DNA of 34,903 nt from Chromatiales bacterium (GCA_024640025.1 JAHEFT010000017.1:1-34903), one strand, 5' to 3'; shown: positions 25,570 to 34,798, counted from the stretch's first letter. Notes: generated by a model not told the origin, from the sequence alone. Translations and numbers: made by a program.

Positions 25570-27408
25570 TCACAGCGGCAGGTAAAAAACCGTATTGGAT
25601 ATCAGCACCATGATGAAAATCAGGCAGGTTACCATGGGGCCCAGGTAGATACTTCCTGTCACCCTGAAGAAGTAGCGGTTGAAATACGGAAGCACGAACA
25701 TCATCGGCACCACGGCGAACAGCAGGTTCACGTAAAGCCATCCATCGGTCCAGTACACCGTTCCGGTGACCGCGAACGCGATGTACTGGACCAGGACGAT
25801 CAGGAAAAGCCCCAGTGAATTGGCCACGCCGGATAACAGCATACCCTTCCATTCCGGATCACCCTCAAAACGCATTGCGCCGTTAACCCGCAGGGAATTG
25901 GACAGGAAGAAGATGAAAAAGAACGGGACATACATGCCCAGCAGCACCAGCAATTCCGGACGGAAAACCCGCACGCCCATGAACAGGAAGTTGTAGTCCA
26001 CGTGGAACAGGAAATAGTCCAGGAAAACCAACAGGAAGTAGTAGAAAAACAGCGTAAGGGCCAATAAAAAAGTCCTGAACAGCAGAGGCCGGCTGATGCG
26101 TGCGCCCCACATTTCCGGTCTGACCCCATGCCGATTTCCGTAAAACCGGTAACTGAGGAAAAACAGCAGGTAGCCCAGGGACCCGTTCAAAACAGCCCAG
26201 AGCATGACCGCGTTATTCATTCTTTGCGGGAAAAACCAGGTCATCTGGCGGCTCGATGCATCGACAAACAGTTGCTGGGACAACTCGGCCATCGGGATAT
26301 AGGAAAAACAGGCCACCAGAGCCGCGAAGACAAATAGGCCCCAAAAAATCGCCCTGCCCCGGCCCCTGGGGCGAGGTAGAGCCGGCGGCAACGGCTTCAC
26401 AAGGGGCGAAAAATAAGGGGCTTGCAACAGTATCCGGGATAGCGGGATCAGCGAAACCAGTGCCGCAATCAGTGAAATGGCGCCCAGCAGTTCCTTCCAG
26501 TACCAGACCTGGTCACGGCTCGACAGGCCGCTGTCCAGACCGAACACGCGCTCGAAGTACTCTAACTGGTTGGCCGTGGCCTCCGGCATGTAGGGCTGAA
26601 ACGGGTGAATAATCCGTTCGTTGTGAATGACTCGCTGGGTCCTGTTCCCGGGCTCGCCGTAATACTGTCCCAGCTCCACCTCGGTGATCGCCGGCATTCC
26701 CGGCGCCCGGCCCAGGTTGACCACGCGCAGAGCCTCGGGTGCTACCCGCATATCTCCGTTCTTCAACTCGTTACGATAAGCGCCTTCATCGTAAAAGGCG
26801 TAACTCACGCCTATGTTGGAGCGGACATCGCGCAGAACGTCCTCGGTAAGCGTCAGCACGTAACCGGACACGAAAACGGAATGCAGCTTGCTGAGCCCGC
26901 CGCTGAGCTGCGCCTGTCTGCCGAAATAGCTGGCGCCGCGAATGGCTGCGTTACCGCCTGCCGAATGGCCCGTCGTTCCGATCCGGCCTTTGTCGACATA
27001 ATTCAGGTTGTCAGTCCCTGCCGCGTAGTCCACAACAGCGAACATGCCATAACCCTCGGTGGTTGCGGCCATGCGGCTCAGGGAAGTGCTCGAGCGTCCC
27101 TGCGCATAGGGGTCAATCGAGATGACCACGATACCCCGGCGGGCCAGCTCGATCGAGATATTGGCCAGCGCCTCCCTGGAGCGCTGGAAGCCGGGAACGA
27201 CCACCACCAGCGGCGCAGGATTTTCACTGGTGGCTGAGCGTGGTTTGAACAGGTCGCCTGCCACCCACTGTCCGTTCTGGGTCGGGATCTTGATGTCGTT
27301 GATCACCACGCGCCCGCCAGCCGTTTGGACGCGTGATGAAATCATCCCGGCAAAAAAAACAATTGCGACAAGGGCGAATAAGAGGCGACTATCCGGGTTT
27401 TTCAGCAT
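25570..27408 (-). CDS. Alpha/beta hydrolase joined to a polytopic membrane domain
   Basis: About 612 residues. After one membrane helix (about 9-26) comes a periplasm-facing alpha/beta hydrolase: oxyanion region VVVVPGFQRSRE, IDPYAQGRSS and the nucleophile elbow GTTGHSAGGNAA with Ser149. From about residue 330 to the end there are eight or so membrane helices, some with aromatic-rich faces (LTLFFYYFLLVFLDYFLF). The ATG at 27408 is chosen; another at 27447 adds 13 residues but would leave only 9 bases to the divergent gene. The substrate is unknown; a membrane lipid or hydrophobic ester is plausible from the architecture. I do not recognise a named family for the membrane half. Confidence 0.82.
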   Translation of the reverse strand: MLKNPDSRLLFALVAIVFFAGMISSRVQTAGGRVVINDIKIPTQNGQWVAGDLFKPRSATSENPAPLVVVVPGFQRSREALANISIELARRGIVVISIDPYAQGRSSTSLSRMAATTEGYGMFAVVDYAAGTDNLNYVDKGRIGTTGHSAGGNAAIRGASYFGRQAQLSGGLSKLHSVFVSGYVLTLTEDVLRDVRSNIGVSYAFYDEGAYRNELKNGDMRVAPEALRVVNLGRAPGMPAITEVELGQYYGEPGNRTQRVIHNERIIHPFQPYMPEATANQLEYFERVFGLDSGLSSRDQVWYWKELLGAISLIAALVSLIPLSRILLQAPYFSPLVKPLPPALPRPRGRGRAIFWGLFVFAALVACFSYIPMAELSQQLFVDASSRQMTWFFPQRMNNAVMLWAVLNGSLGYLLFFLSYRFYGNRHGVRPEMWGARISRPLLFRTFLLALTLFFYYFLLVFLDYFLFHVDYNFLFMGVRVFRPELLVLLGMYVPFFFIFFLSNSLRVNGAMRFEGDPEWKGMLLSGVANSLGLFLIVLVQYIAFAVTGTVYWTDGWLYVNLLFAVVPMMFVLPYFNRYFFRVTGSIYLGPMVTCLIFIMVLISNTVFYLPL

Positions 27409-27456
27409 GTTATTTTGGCCCGCATTTGGCGCGTTAAAAGATAACATTTTCCCGTC

Positions 27457-28464
27457 ATGAACGTGGACAGGAAATGTACTGCATGGACGGCTAAACTAGC
27501 GGCATGGAAAGACCGCCAAAATTCGTTCGTGCAGAGACCGGGCCCGCATGGCCCGCAATATCGTGAATTGGGACCCCCGTTGAAAACTTTCAGAGAAAAG
27601 CTGCAGGGAACAGGGTTCCCGATCACTGCCGAACTTTCTCTTCACCGTGACACAACGGTTGACGAAGCACTGCGACAAGCTGAACTGCTGTCCGGGTCTG
27701 CGGATGCCATCCAGGTAACAGAAAGCCCCGGTGACCGGGCCCAGGTCGCTCCGCTGGCGCTGGCCGCCCTGCTGATCCGGCAGGGAATCGACCCGGTTCC
27801 CAGGCTTTCCTGCCGTGACCGTAATCGTATTGCCTTGCAGAGTGACTTACTGGGCCTGCGGGCACTGGGCGTCAGCACCCTTGTTTTGATCAATGGTAGT
27901 GCTCTTCCCGAGGAAAACGCTCTCAACGCCAAACCGGTTTTTGAAGTCACCTGCCCTGAACTGGTGGCCATGGCGCAGAGCATGAACGAGGAAGACTGGT
28001 CCGAGACCGCTCATGAATTCATCATCGGAACCGGCGCCACGGTATTTGCGCCAGAGCAAGGCTGGACTGCCGACTCCTTGCGGGCCCGCGCCTCCGCTGG
28101 CGCCCGCTTCCTGCAGACCCAGCCATGTTTTAACCTGAAACTGCTGCGCGGGTATATGCAAGGGTTGGTCGCGGCCAGGTTAACCTGGAAGTACTCGGTT
28201 GTTGTCACGCTGGCGCCGCTCCCTTCTGCGGATACGGCGCGTTGGCTGGCTGAAAACCAGAGAAATGTACTGATTCCCGGTGCGTTGATCGACCGCCTGG
28301 AAAATTCCACCGATCCCGTGCAGGAGGGAATTGATATCTGTGCAGGGCTGATGAAAGAATACGCGGCACTTCCCGGGGTTTCCGGTATCAATCTCCTTTC
28401 CCCGGGCGACCCTGGTGCTGTGATCGCGGCAATCGATGCTTCAGGCCTGAAATCTGACCAATGA
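27457..28464 (+). CDS. Divergent methylenetetrahydrofolate reductase-like protein
   Basis: Up to 335 residues with a MetF-like TIM-barrel pattern: FPITAELSLHRDTTVDEAL (the Glu of E. coli MetF Glu28 type), ADAIQVTE, and PLALAALLIRQGIDPVPRLSC followed by CRDRNRIALQSDLLGLRALG. MetF interconverts methylene- and methyl-tetrahydrofolate with FAD. The RGD-like loop that carries Asp120 in E. coli reads LVLINGSALP here, so that Asp seems absent. The true start is uncertain: the ATG at 27457 has no ribosome site and gives 41 residues without family resemblance; TTG at 27580 (LKTFREKLQGTGFPITAEL) looks like the usual family start. Its stop overlaps the DmdA-like ATG by ATGA, so the two proteins almost surely act together. 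Confidence 0.8.
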   Translation: MNVDRKCTAWTAKLAAWKDRQNSFVQRPGPHGPQYRELGPPLKTFREKLQGTGFPITAELSLHRDTTVDEALRQAELLSGSADAIQVTESPGDRAQVAPLALAALLIRQGIDPVPRLSCRDRNRIALQSDLLGLRALGVSTLVLINGSALPEENALNAKPVFEVTCPELVAMAQSMNEEDWSETAHEFIIGTGATVFAPEQGWTADSLRARASAGARFLQTQPCFNLKLLRGYMQGLVAARLTWKYSVVVTLAPLPSADTARWLAENQRNVLIPGALIDRLENSTDPVQEGIDICAGLMKEYAALPGVSGINLLSPGDPGAVIAAIDASGLKSDQ

Positions 28465-29657
28465 GTTACCAGGAACCCGTGAACAACGACAAAAACCACA
28501 GCACACCCACAAACAGCCCCATGATCAGCATCGGCCCCAGGGTTCGAAAATCACCCTATTTCGACGCGACCATTCGCTGTGGCGCCAGGGCCTTTACGGT
28601 TTACAACCACATGTACATGCCGACGCACTACGGTGACCCGGTTTCGGAATACTGGAGCCTGGTCAAAGACGTCACGCTTTGGGACGTCTCCTGCCAGCGG
28701 CAGATACTGGTTCGCGGGCCTGATGCCAGGGTCTTCATGGAATTGCTGACGCCCAGGGATCTTTCAAATTGTCCTTCCCATCGCTGCCTCTATGTGCTTT
28801 TGACCGATAATGACGGCGGCATCGTCAATGATGCGGTCCTGATGCACATGCGTGAGAACGAGTACTGGCTGTCACCCGGCGACGGCGATGTGATTCTCTG
28901 GGCCCAGGGCATCGCCACCCGGTCCGGCATGAATGTAAAAGTCTCGGAAGGTGATATTTGTCCGTTGCAGCTTCAGGGACCCAAATCGCCGCATGTTGCT
29001 TACAAGCTGTTTGGCCAGGCAGCGCTTGACCTGGGTTATTACCATGTCATCGAAACCGATTTGAACGGCCTCAAAGTGGCACTCAGCCGCACCGGATGGA
29101 GCGGTGAACTGGGCTACGAGTTGTACCTGGAGGACCATATTCACGGCAACGAATTATGGGATTCCGTAATGAAAGCCGGCGAGGAGTTCAATATCGCACC
29201 CGCAGCCCCCAACACGATTCGCAGTATCGAAGGAGGGCTGTTGTCGTATGTTTCTGACATCCGCCGCGAGGACAACCCCTACACGTTTGGTCTTGATCGC
29301 CTGGTCAACCTGGATAAAAAGGCTGACTTCATCGGCCGTGAGGCATTGCGCCGGATCAGGGCAGCAGGAAACTTCCGCCGGCTGGTAGGCATCGAGATCG
29401 AGGGCGAACCCATCAGCCACAACGAGAGTTACTGGCAAATTCTTGAAAACGGAGAGCGTACCGGCCACGTGAGTCGTTGCGTGTGGTCACCGCGACTTGA
29501 AAGAAACATCGGCTGGGCTAACGTCCCGGCATCATCTACATCTCCGGGCTCGCACCTGGTTGTCACGTGCCCGGACGGTCCGAGGAACGCGATGGTCGTC
29601 GAAGCGCCCTGGTTCCCGGCTGAGAAAATCATTCCTCCGGGGATCGGTAAAAGCTGA
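28461..29657 (+). CDS. GcvT-family tetrahydrofolate-dependent methyltransferase, DmdA-like
   Basis: A 398-residue protein of the aminomethyltransferase fold that takes a methyl or aminomethyl group from a substrate onto tetrahydrofolate. The order FTVYNHMYMPTHYGD, VTLWDVSCQRQILVRGPDA, LTPRDLSNC, YWLSPGDGD and SRTGWSGELGYELYLED is closer to DMSP demethylase DmdA than to glycine-cleavage GcvT, judged from memory of DmdA. If so, it makes methylmercaptopropionate and methyl-tetrahydrofolate; other GcvT relatives demethylate dimethylglycine or methoxy-aromatics, so the substrate stays open. It overlaps the MetF-like gene by 4 bases and is 14 bases before the MetY-like gene. Confidence 0.82.
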   Translation: MSYQEPVNNDKNHSTPTNSPMISIGPRVRKSPYFDATIRCGARAFTVYNHMYMPTHYGDPVSEYWSLVKDVTLWDVSCQRQILVRGPDARVFMELLTPRDLSNCPSHRCLYVLLTDNDGGIVNDAVLMHMRENEYWLSPGDGDVILWAQGIATRSGMNVKVSEGDICPLQLQGPKSPHVAYKLFGQAALDLGYYHVIETDLNGLKVALSRTGWSGELGYELYLEDHIHGNELWDSVMKAGEEFNIAPAAPNTIRSIEGGLLSYVSDIRREDNPYTFGLDRLVNLDKKADFIGREALRRIRAAGNFRRLVGIEIEGEPISHNESYWQILENGERTGHVSRCVWSPRLERNIGWANVPASSTSPGSHLVVTCPDGPRNAMVVEAPWFPAEKIIPPGIGKS

Positions 29658-29671
29658 AAAGGTAAAACCAA

Positions 29672-30967
29672 ATGACCAAGATAAAATCCTACGAGATGGA
29701 AACGTTGAGCCTGCACGCTGGACAGCGCCCCGACACGACTACAGGTGCGCGGGCGACGCCCATTTATCAAACCGCTTCCTACGTGTTCAAAGACACTGAC
29801 CAGGCCGCTTCCATTTTTAACATCGAACGCACGGGCCACGTCTATTCCAGGATTTCCAATCCGACCAACGCGGTGCTGGAAGAGCGCATCAGCGCTCTGG
29901 AAGGCGGCGTCGGCGCGATTGCCACCGCCAGCGGGCAGGCTGCCATGCACCTGGCTATAGCAACCTTGATGGGCGCAGGCTCTCACATCGTCTCTTCCCA
30001 ATCCCTGTATGGCGGCACACACAACCTGCTGGCGTATACCATGCCGCGTTTCGGTATTGATACGACATTCGTCGATCCTCGCGATCCGGAAGCTTTCAAA
30101 GCGGCAATCCGTCCCAACACGCGACTGCTGTTTGGCGAAACGCTGGGGAACCCGGGCCTTGAAGTGCTGGATATTCCCCGGGTCGCCAACGTGGCGCACA
30201 TGGCCGGTCTGCCGCTGATGATCGACTCCACGTTCACCACGCCGTACCTGTGCCGGCCGTTCGACCTGGGCGCCGATATCGTGATGCATTCAGCAACCAA
30301 GTTCCTGAGCGGCCACGGCGTGGTGATCGGTGGACTGTTGGTGGACGGCGGTGTGTTCGATTGGGAAGCTTCGGGCCTGTTTCCTACACTCACTGAACCC
30401 TACGAAGGATTTCACGGCCTCGATTTTGCCGAGGAATTCGGCCCGGCCGCCTTTATTACCAGGGCCCGCAAGGAGGGTGCCCGTGATTTTGGCGCCTGCA
30501 TGAGCGCGATGACCTCCTTTCTGATCCTGCAGGGCATGGAAACCCTGCCCTTGCGGATGGAGAAACACGTCGACAACACGCGCAAGCTGGTCCGGTACCT
30601 TGACCAGCACGAGGCCGTTGAGTGGGTAGTCTACCCGGAGCTCACCGGACATCCCGACCATGAACTTTCTAAGAAGTTATTACCCAGGGGTTGCGGCGCC
30701 GTTTTCAGTTTCGGTGTGAAGGGAGGACGGAAAGCGGGGCAGCGTTTCATAGAGAAGCTCCAACTGGTTTCCCACCTGGCCAATATCGGTGACGCCAAGA
30801 CCCTGGTCATCCACCCGGCCAGCACCACCCACCACCGCATGGATGCCGAAGCGTTGAAAGCCGCAGGTATCTCTGAAGGCCTGGTTCGAATATCGGTGGG
30901 GATCGAAAATATCGATGACCTGATCGACGATATCGCGCATGGCCTGAAAGCATCCCAAAAAGCATAG
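29672..30967 (+). CDS. metY: O-acetylhomoserine sulfhydrylase / methionine gamma-lyase family PLP enzyme
   Basis: A 431-residue PLP enzyme of the Cys/Met metabolism family. The Schiff-base lysine is K210 in MHSATKFLSGHG, the phosphate-binding Y58 and R60 come from the neighbouring subunit (GHVYSRISNPTN), and GETLGNPGLEVLDI is the D/N cofactor region. The length and the block PYEGFHGLDFAEEFG fit MetY (O-acetylhomoserine plus sulfide or methanethiol to homocysteine or methionine) better than the shorter MetB. Beside a DmdA-like gene it could recapture methanethiol or sulfide. GAAAAGG lies upstream of the ATG. Confidence 0.9.
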   Translation: MTKIKSYEMETLSLHAGQRPDTTTGARATPIYQTASYVFKDTDQAASIFNIERTGHVYSRISNPTNAVLEERISALEGGVGAIATASGQAAMHLAIATLMGAGSHIVSSQSLYGGTHNLLAYTMPRFGIDTTFVDPRDPEAFKAAIRPNTRLLFGETLGNPGLEVLDIPRVANVAHMAGLPLMIDSTFTTPYLCRPFDLGADIVMHSATKFLSGHGVVIGGLLVDGGVFDWEASGLFPTLTEPYEGFHGLDFAEEFGPAAFITRARKEGARDFGACMSAMTSFLILQGMETLPLRMEKHVDNTRKLVRYLDQHEAVEWVVYPELTGHPDHELSKKLLPRGCGAVFSFGVKGGRKAGQRFIEKLQLVSHLANIGDAKTLVIHPASTTHHRMDAEALKAAGISEGLVRISVGIENIDDLIDDIAHGLKASQKA

Positions 30968-30981
30968 GAACGGGTAAATAG

Positions 30982-31770
30982 ATGCAACTGCAGATCAATG
31001 GCCATGACGTCTTCGTGGCGACCGGAAACCGCGTTCCAGACCCCAAAAAAGAGACCGTGATATTCGTACATGGCACAGGTCAAGACCACAGCATTTGGGT
31101 GTTGCCAACCCGCTATTTTGCACGGCATGATCGCAATGTACTCGCGGTGGACCTGCCCGGGCATGGTCGCTCCGGCGGACCGCCCCTGGAGTCCATCGAA
31201 GCGATAGCGGGCTGGCTGATCGCGGTGCTCGATGCAACAGGAATAATTCGCGCAGCTATTGTCGGGCACAGCCTGGGTTCGCTGGTAGCGATCGCAGCCG
31301 CCGCGCAGCAACCGCAACGCGTTCGAGCGATCGCATTGGTCGCCACCACGGTGCCGATGCCGGTTTCAGAATATTTACTCGAGAAGGCGAAGGAGAACAG
31401 TCACGAGGCGATAGAGATGCTGAATTTCTGGGGTTTCAGCAAATCCGCTCAGCTCGGCGGAAACGCGACCCCCGGAAACTGGATGTTGGGGCATGGCCTG
31501 CGCCTGCTGGAAAACGCCCGGCCGGGCGTCATCTACAGCGATCTGAAAGCCTGTAATGAATATCTCGGGGGGATGGAGCATGCAGCCTTGGTGAAATGCC
31601 CCGCCCTCCTGATACTGGGCGAGCGTGACATGCTTACGCCCGTCCGCTCGGCGATGAAGGTAGCCGAAGCGTTACCACAAGCTGAGAAAGTTGTTCTGGA
31701 GGGCTCCGGCCACGCACTTTTGGCCGAACGGCCCGATTCCGTTTTGGACCAATTGATCAGGGTGGTATGA
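30982..31770 (+). CDS. Alpha/beta hydrolase
   Basis: A 262-residue cytosolic hydrolase with a complete catalytic triad: Ser97 in VGHSLGS, Asp216 in LGERDMLTP and His244 in GSGHALL, and the oxyanion segment FVHGTGQDHSIW. It may hydrolyse an ester or thioester made by its neighbours, but the substrate is not visible. It is too short and different from homoserine O-acetyltransferase MetX. AGGAACGGG lies before the ATG, 14 bases after the metY stop; gdhA starts 3 bases after its own stop. Confidence 0.88.
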   Translation: MQLQINGHDVFVATGNRVPDPKKETVIFVHGTGQDHSIWVLPTRYFARHDRNVLAVDLPGHGRSGGPPLESIEAIAGWLIAVLDATGIIRAAIVGHSLGSLVAIAAAAQQPQRVRAIALVATTVPMPVSEYLLEKAKENSHEAIEMLNFWGFSKSAQLGGNATPGNWMLGHGLRLLENARPGVIYSDLKACNEYLGGMEHAALVKCPALLILGERDMLTPVRSAMKVAEALPQAEKVVLEGSGHALLAERPDSVLDQLIRVV

Positions 31771-31773
31771 GAA

Positions 31774-33129
31774 ATGAGGAATAACACAGCAGGTTCGATT
31801 ACCAATTTCATGGAAGGCGTAAGGCATCGCAACCGGGCGCAAAAGGAATTCCAGCAGGCGGTAGGTGAATGGGCGCATGATGTGTTTCCCTGGGTGAGCC
31901 AGAACCCGGCTTACCAGGGGCACAACCTTTCAGCACGCATGACCGAGCCGGACCGGATCATCATTTTTCGTGTCACCTGGGAAGACGATAACGGACGTTT
32001 CCAGGTCAACAAGGGCTATCGTGTTCAGCACAGTAATGCAATCGGCCCCTACAAAGGCGGCCTGCGTTTCCACCCGAACGTCAATCTCAGCATTCTCAAG
32101 TTTCTCGCATTCGAGCAGGTTTTCAAGAACAGCCTGACCGGACTGCCCATGGGCGGCGCCAAGGGCGGGGCCAACTTCGATCCAAAAGGAAAATCAGACG
32201 GCGAAATTATGCGTTTCTGCCAATCTTTCATGAATGAACTGTACCGCCATATTGGCCCCTTCACGGATGTTCCCGCCGGTGACATCGGGGTGGGCGCGCG
32301 CGAAATCAGTTACCTGTTCGGCCAGTACAAACGCCTCAGCAATACGTTTACCGGCGTGTTGACCGGCAAAGGCCTGTCGTTTGGCGGCAGCGAGATTCGC
32401 GTTGAAGCCACCGGCTATGGAACGGTCTACTTTATGGAGGATATGCTTCGTCACCAGAAAAAGAGTATCGAAGGCAAGACCTGCCTGGTATCCGGGTCCG
32501 GCAACGTCGCCATTTACGCCACAGAAAAATTGATTCAGCACGGCGCCAAGCCGGTGACATTGTCCGATTCAGGCGGCTTTATCCATGACCCGGACGGGAT
32601 CACCCAGGAAAAACTGGCCTGGGTCAAGGACCTCAAGGAAAAACGTCGCGGCCGGATTTCCGAGTATGCCGATGAATTCGGCGTCAGGCACTATCCGGGC
32701 GAACGGCCCTGGTCTGTCCCCTGTGATCTGGCATTTCCTTGCGCAACCCAGAATGAAATCAACGGTGATGAAGCTGAAACCCTGATCAGGAATGGCTGCG
32801 AGGGGGTCGCGGAGGGCGCTAACATGGGCTCCGACGCCGACGCCATTGCCGTTTACCGTAAAGCCAGGATCCTTTATGGCTGCCCCAAGGCCGCCAATGC
32901 CGGAGGCGTCGCCGTTTCCGGCCTGGAGATGGCGCAGAACAGCATGCGCATGTCGTGGAGCCGCAAGGAACTCAACCAGCACCTGGGCGACATCATGAGA
33001 GGCATCCATGAGCGTTGCGTGGAATACGGCTCGGAACCCGACGGATACGTGGATTACCTTCGCGGCGCCAACATCGCGGGCTTCAGGAAAGTCGCGGATG
33101 CGTTGATTGCCTACGGCACCTCGGCCTAG
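31774..33129 (+). CDS. gdhA: Glutamate dehydrogenase, hexameric class I
   Basis: A 451-residue NADP-type enzyme that makes glutamate from 2-oxoglutarate and ammonia. Substrate-binding residues are in GPYKGGLRFHPNVNLSILKF and LPMGGAKGGANFDPKGKSDGE (the active-site lysine is in GGAKGG), the nucleotide fold in CLVSGSGNVAIYATEKL, and the cofactor region at LSDSGGFIHDPDG. Length is typical. It starts 3 bases after the hydrolase stop, so it is read with the upstream genes, although in function it may simply supply glutamate. Confidence 0.95.
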   Translation: MRNNTAGSITNFMEGVRHRNRAQKEFQQAVGEWAHDVFPWVSQNPAYQGHNLSARMTEPDRIIIFRVTWEDDNGRFQVNKGYRVQHSNAIGPYKGGLRFHPNVNLSILKFLAFEQVFKNSLTGLPMGGAKGGANFDPKGKSDGEIMRFCQSFMNELYRHIGPFTDVPAGDIGVGAREISYLFGQYKRLSNTFTGVLTGKGLSFGGSEIRVEATGYGTVYFMEDMLRHQKKSIEGKTCLVSGSGNVAIYATEKLIQHGAKPVTLSDSGGFIHDPDGITQEKLAWVKDLKEKRRGRISEYADEFGVRHYPGERPWSVPCDLAFPCATQNEINGDEAETLIRNGCEGVAEGANMGSDADAIAVYRKARILYGCPKAANAGGVAVSGLEMAQNSMRMSWSRKELNQHLGDIMRGIHERCVEYGSEPDGYVDYLRGANIAGFRKVADALIAYGTSA

Positions 33130-33150
33130 AAGCGAGTTTTTCACGTCATT

Positions 33151-33174
33151 TCCGCTCCCTAAACGGGGAGCGGA
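33151..33174. terminator. Hairpin between gdhA and the sulfatase gene
   Basis: TCCGCTCCC (33151-33159) pairs perfectly with GGGAGCGGA (33166-33174) over 9 base pairs around the loop TAAACG. It lies between two convergent genes and is symmetric, but neither strand has a clear T run after the stem, so Rho-independent action is uncertain. Confidence 0.5.
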
Positions 33175-33197
33175 CAGCGATGAGAAACCCCGGAGCT

Positions 33198-34748
33198 TTA
33201 CTCCTGGCTCTGCATGAATCGTTCGGTCAACTTGTCGACCGACCATGAATCCGCCCGTTGGCTGGGCGGATATTCTCCGAATGTCTGCAGGAATTGAGTG
33301 GTCGTGGCCAGTCCCAGGTATATATGGGGCGCCTTGGTGATCACCCAGTCCCAATACGTATTGGAATTGTGATCGGCACGTTCGAACGGGTCACGGCGCA
33401 GATTGAAAATCTTCGGCATCTTGAGCACCACCATCGGCTCGGCCCACAGGGCCAGGGTCTGGGCACGCTGTTCCGCGTAAACCAGCTTCCAGTCTCCCAC
33501 ACGAACACCGACGGGCATCCCCGAGTCTTCCAGGTAGTGAAACACCTGCCGTGGACCGTGCTCCACCTCGCCTGTCAGGTAAGGCAGGAAGTTGTAGCCA
33601 TCGAGGTGAACCCTGTACTGCTTTCCATCAACCGTCTTCCCTGCTTTCAGCGATTCGATGATGTCAGGGTCGCCGGCGGCCGCCATCAGGGTCGGTACCC
33701 AGTCCAGGTGGCTCATGATATCGTTGTACACGATGCCCGCTGGAATCCGACCCGGCCAGCGCACCATGGCGGGCACCCGGTACGCGCCTTCCCAGTTACT
33801 CATTTTCTCGCTTCGGTACGGTGTGATTCCCGAATCCGGCCAGGTATTGAAGTGCACGCCGTTGTCGGTGGAATACATCACGATGGTATTGTCCGCAATG
33901 CCCAGCTCATCCAGCTTGTTCAGGAGCACGCCAACCGTATCGTCATGCCCCATCATCGTGTCGTTATAAGGCCCCTGTCCGGATCGGCCGACATCAGACG
34001 GCTTGGTGTGGGTGCGGAAATGCATATGGGTCGCGTTGAACCACACAAAAAACGGCTTGTCGGCAGCCACTGCGCGATCCATGAAGTCCAGGCTTGCCGC
34101 GAGAAATTCTTCGTCCACGGTTTCCATGCGCTTGCGCGTCAGGGGGCCGGTATCCTCAATAGCGCCATCAGCGTAGGAATGGATCACGCCCCGCGGGCCG
34201 AATTTAGCCTTGAACCACGGCTGGGTCGGGTAATCCGCATCTTCGGGTTCCTCCTCGGCATTCAGGTGATAAAGATTGCCGAAAAATTCGTCGAATCCGT
34301 GGGCTGTTGGCAGGAATTCATCCTTGTCACCCAGGTGGTTCTTTCCGAACTGGCCGGTCGCATAACCTTCCGACCTCAACAGGGTCGCCAGGGTCACATC
34401 GCGGTCCTGCAAACCGATATCGGCACCAGGCAAACCCACTTTGCTGAGTCCGGTCCGGAGTGGCGACTGCCCCGTTATAAAGGACGAGCGGCCGGCTGTG
34501 CAGCTCTGGTCGCCATAGTAATCAGTAAACCGCACACCTTCAGCAGCTATACGGTCGATATTGGGGGTGCGGTAACCCATGGCGCCGTCGTTGTAGGCAC
34601 TGATGTTGTAGACCCCGATATCGTCACCCCAGATGATCAGGATGTTGGGTTTGTTTTCCTGCGCCCATGCGGTAGCTGAACCGACCAGGCAGGCACCGGT
34701 AAGCAACAGCCCCCGGAGTACTCTCATACCAGGATTTGAAGACATCAT
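33198..34748 (-). CDS. Secreted arylsulfatase-type sulfatase
   Basis: A 516-residue sulfatase with a signal peptide (1-about 30, ending TAWA) that would act in the periplasm or outside. The metal site starts at WGDDIG, and the catalytic loop is SCTAGRSSFITGQ with Cys83, to be converted to formylglycine, and Arg87. The third position is Ala rather than the usual Pro or Ala of CxPSR/CxASR, but Cys and Arg are present. Later GKNHLGDKDE and MYSTDNGVHFN carry the expected His and Asp/Asn ligands. The sulfated substrate is unknown. No formylglycine-generating enzyme is in view. Two tandem ATGs start the gene with AAGGG upstream. Confidence 0.93.
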   Translation of the reverse strand: MMSSNPGMRVLRGLLLTGACLVGSATAWAQENKPNILIIWGDDIGVYNISAYNDGAMGYRTPNIDRIAAEGVRFTDYYGDQSCTAGRSSFITGQSPLRTGLSKVGLPGADIGLQDRDVTLATLLRSEGYATGQFGKNHLGDKDEFLPTAHGFDEFFGNLYHLNAEEEPEDADYPTQPWFKAKFGPRGVIHSYADGAIEDTGPLTRKRMETVDEEFLAASLDFMDRAVAADKPFFVWFNATHMHFRTHTKPSDVGRSGQGPYNDTMMGHDDTVGVLLNKLDELGIADNTIVMYSTDNGVHFNTWPDSGITPYRSEKMSNWEGAYRVPAMVRWPGRIPAGIVYNDIMSHLDWVPTLMAAAGDPDIIESLKAGKTVDGKQYRVHLDGYNFLPYLTGEVEHGPRQVFHYLEDSGMPVGVRVGDWKLVYAEQRAQTLALWAEPMVVLKMPKIFNLRRDPFERADHNSNTYWDWVITKAPHIYLGLATTTQFLQTFGEYPPSQRADSWSVDKLTERFMQSQE

Positions 34749-34769
34749 TCTTTTACCCTTCTCTCTCAG

Positions 34770-34798
34770 ATTAAGGAAATTGACAGACTCTGACTCAA
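34770..34798 (-). promoter_or_regulatory. Putative promoter of the sulfatase gene
   Basis: TTGAGT (34793-34798) and CTTAAT (34770-34775) are separated by 17 bases on the minus strand, about 22 bases before the ATG. Each box matches the sigma-70 consensus at 4 of 6 positions. A short inverted pair CAGA-G-TCTG lies in the spacer. Confidence 0.4.

Noticed and set aside
34485-34505. Sulfatase active site CTAGR considered broken because it is not CxPSR
   Set aside because: Cys and Arg needed for formylglycine formation and catalysis are present, and CTAGR occurs in other arylsulfatases I remember.
33258-34679. A 473-codon open frame on the plus strand opposite the sulfatase gene
   Set aside because: It lies wholly inside the sulfatase gene, is rich in His, Val and Arg as expected for an antisense shadow of a GC-rich gene, and has no family resemblance.
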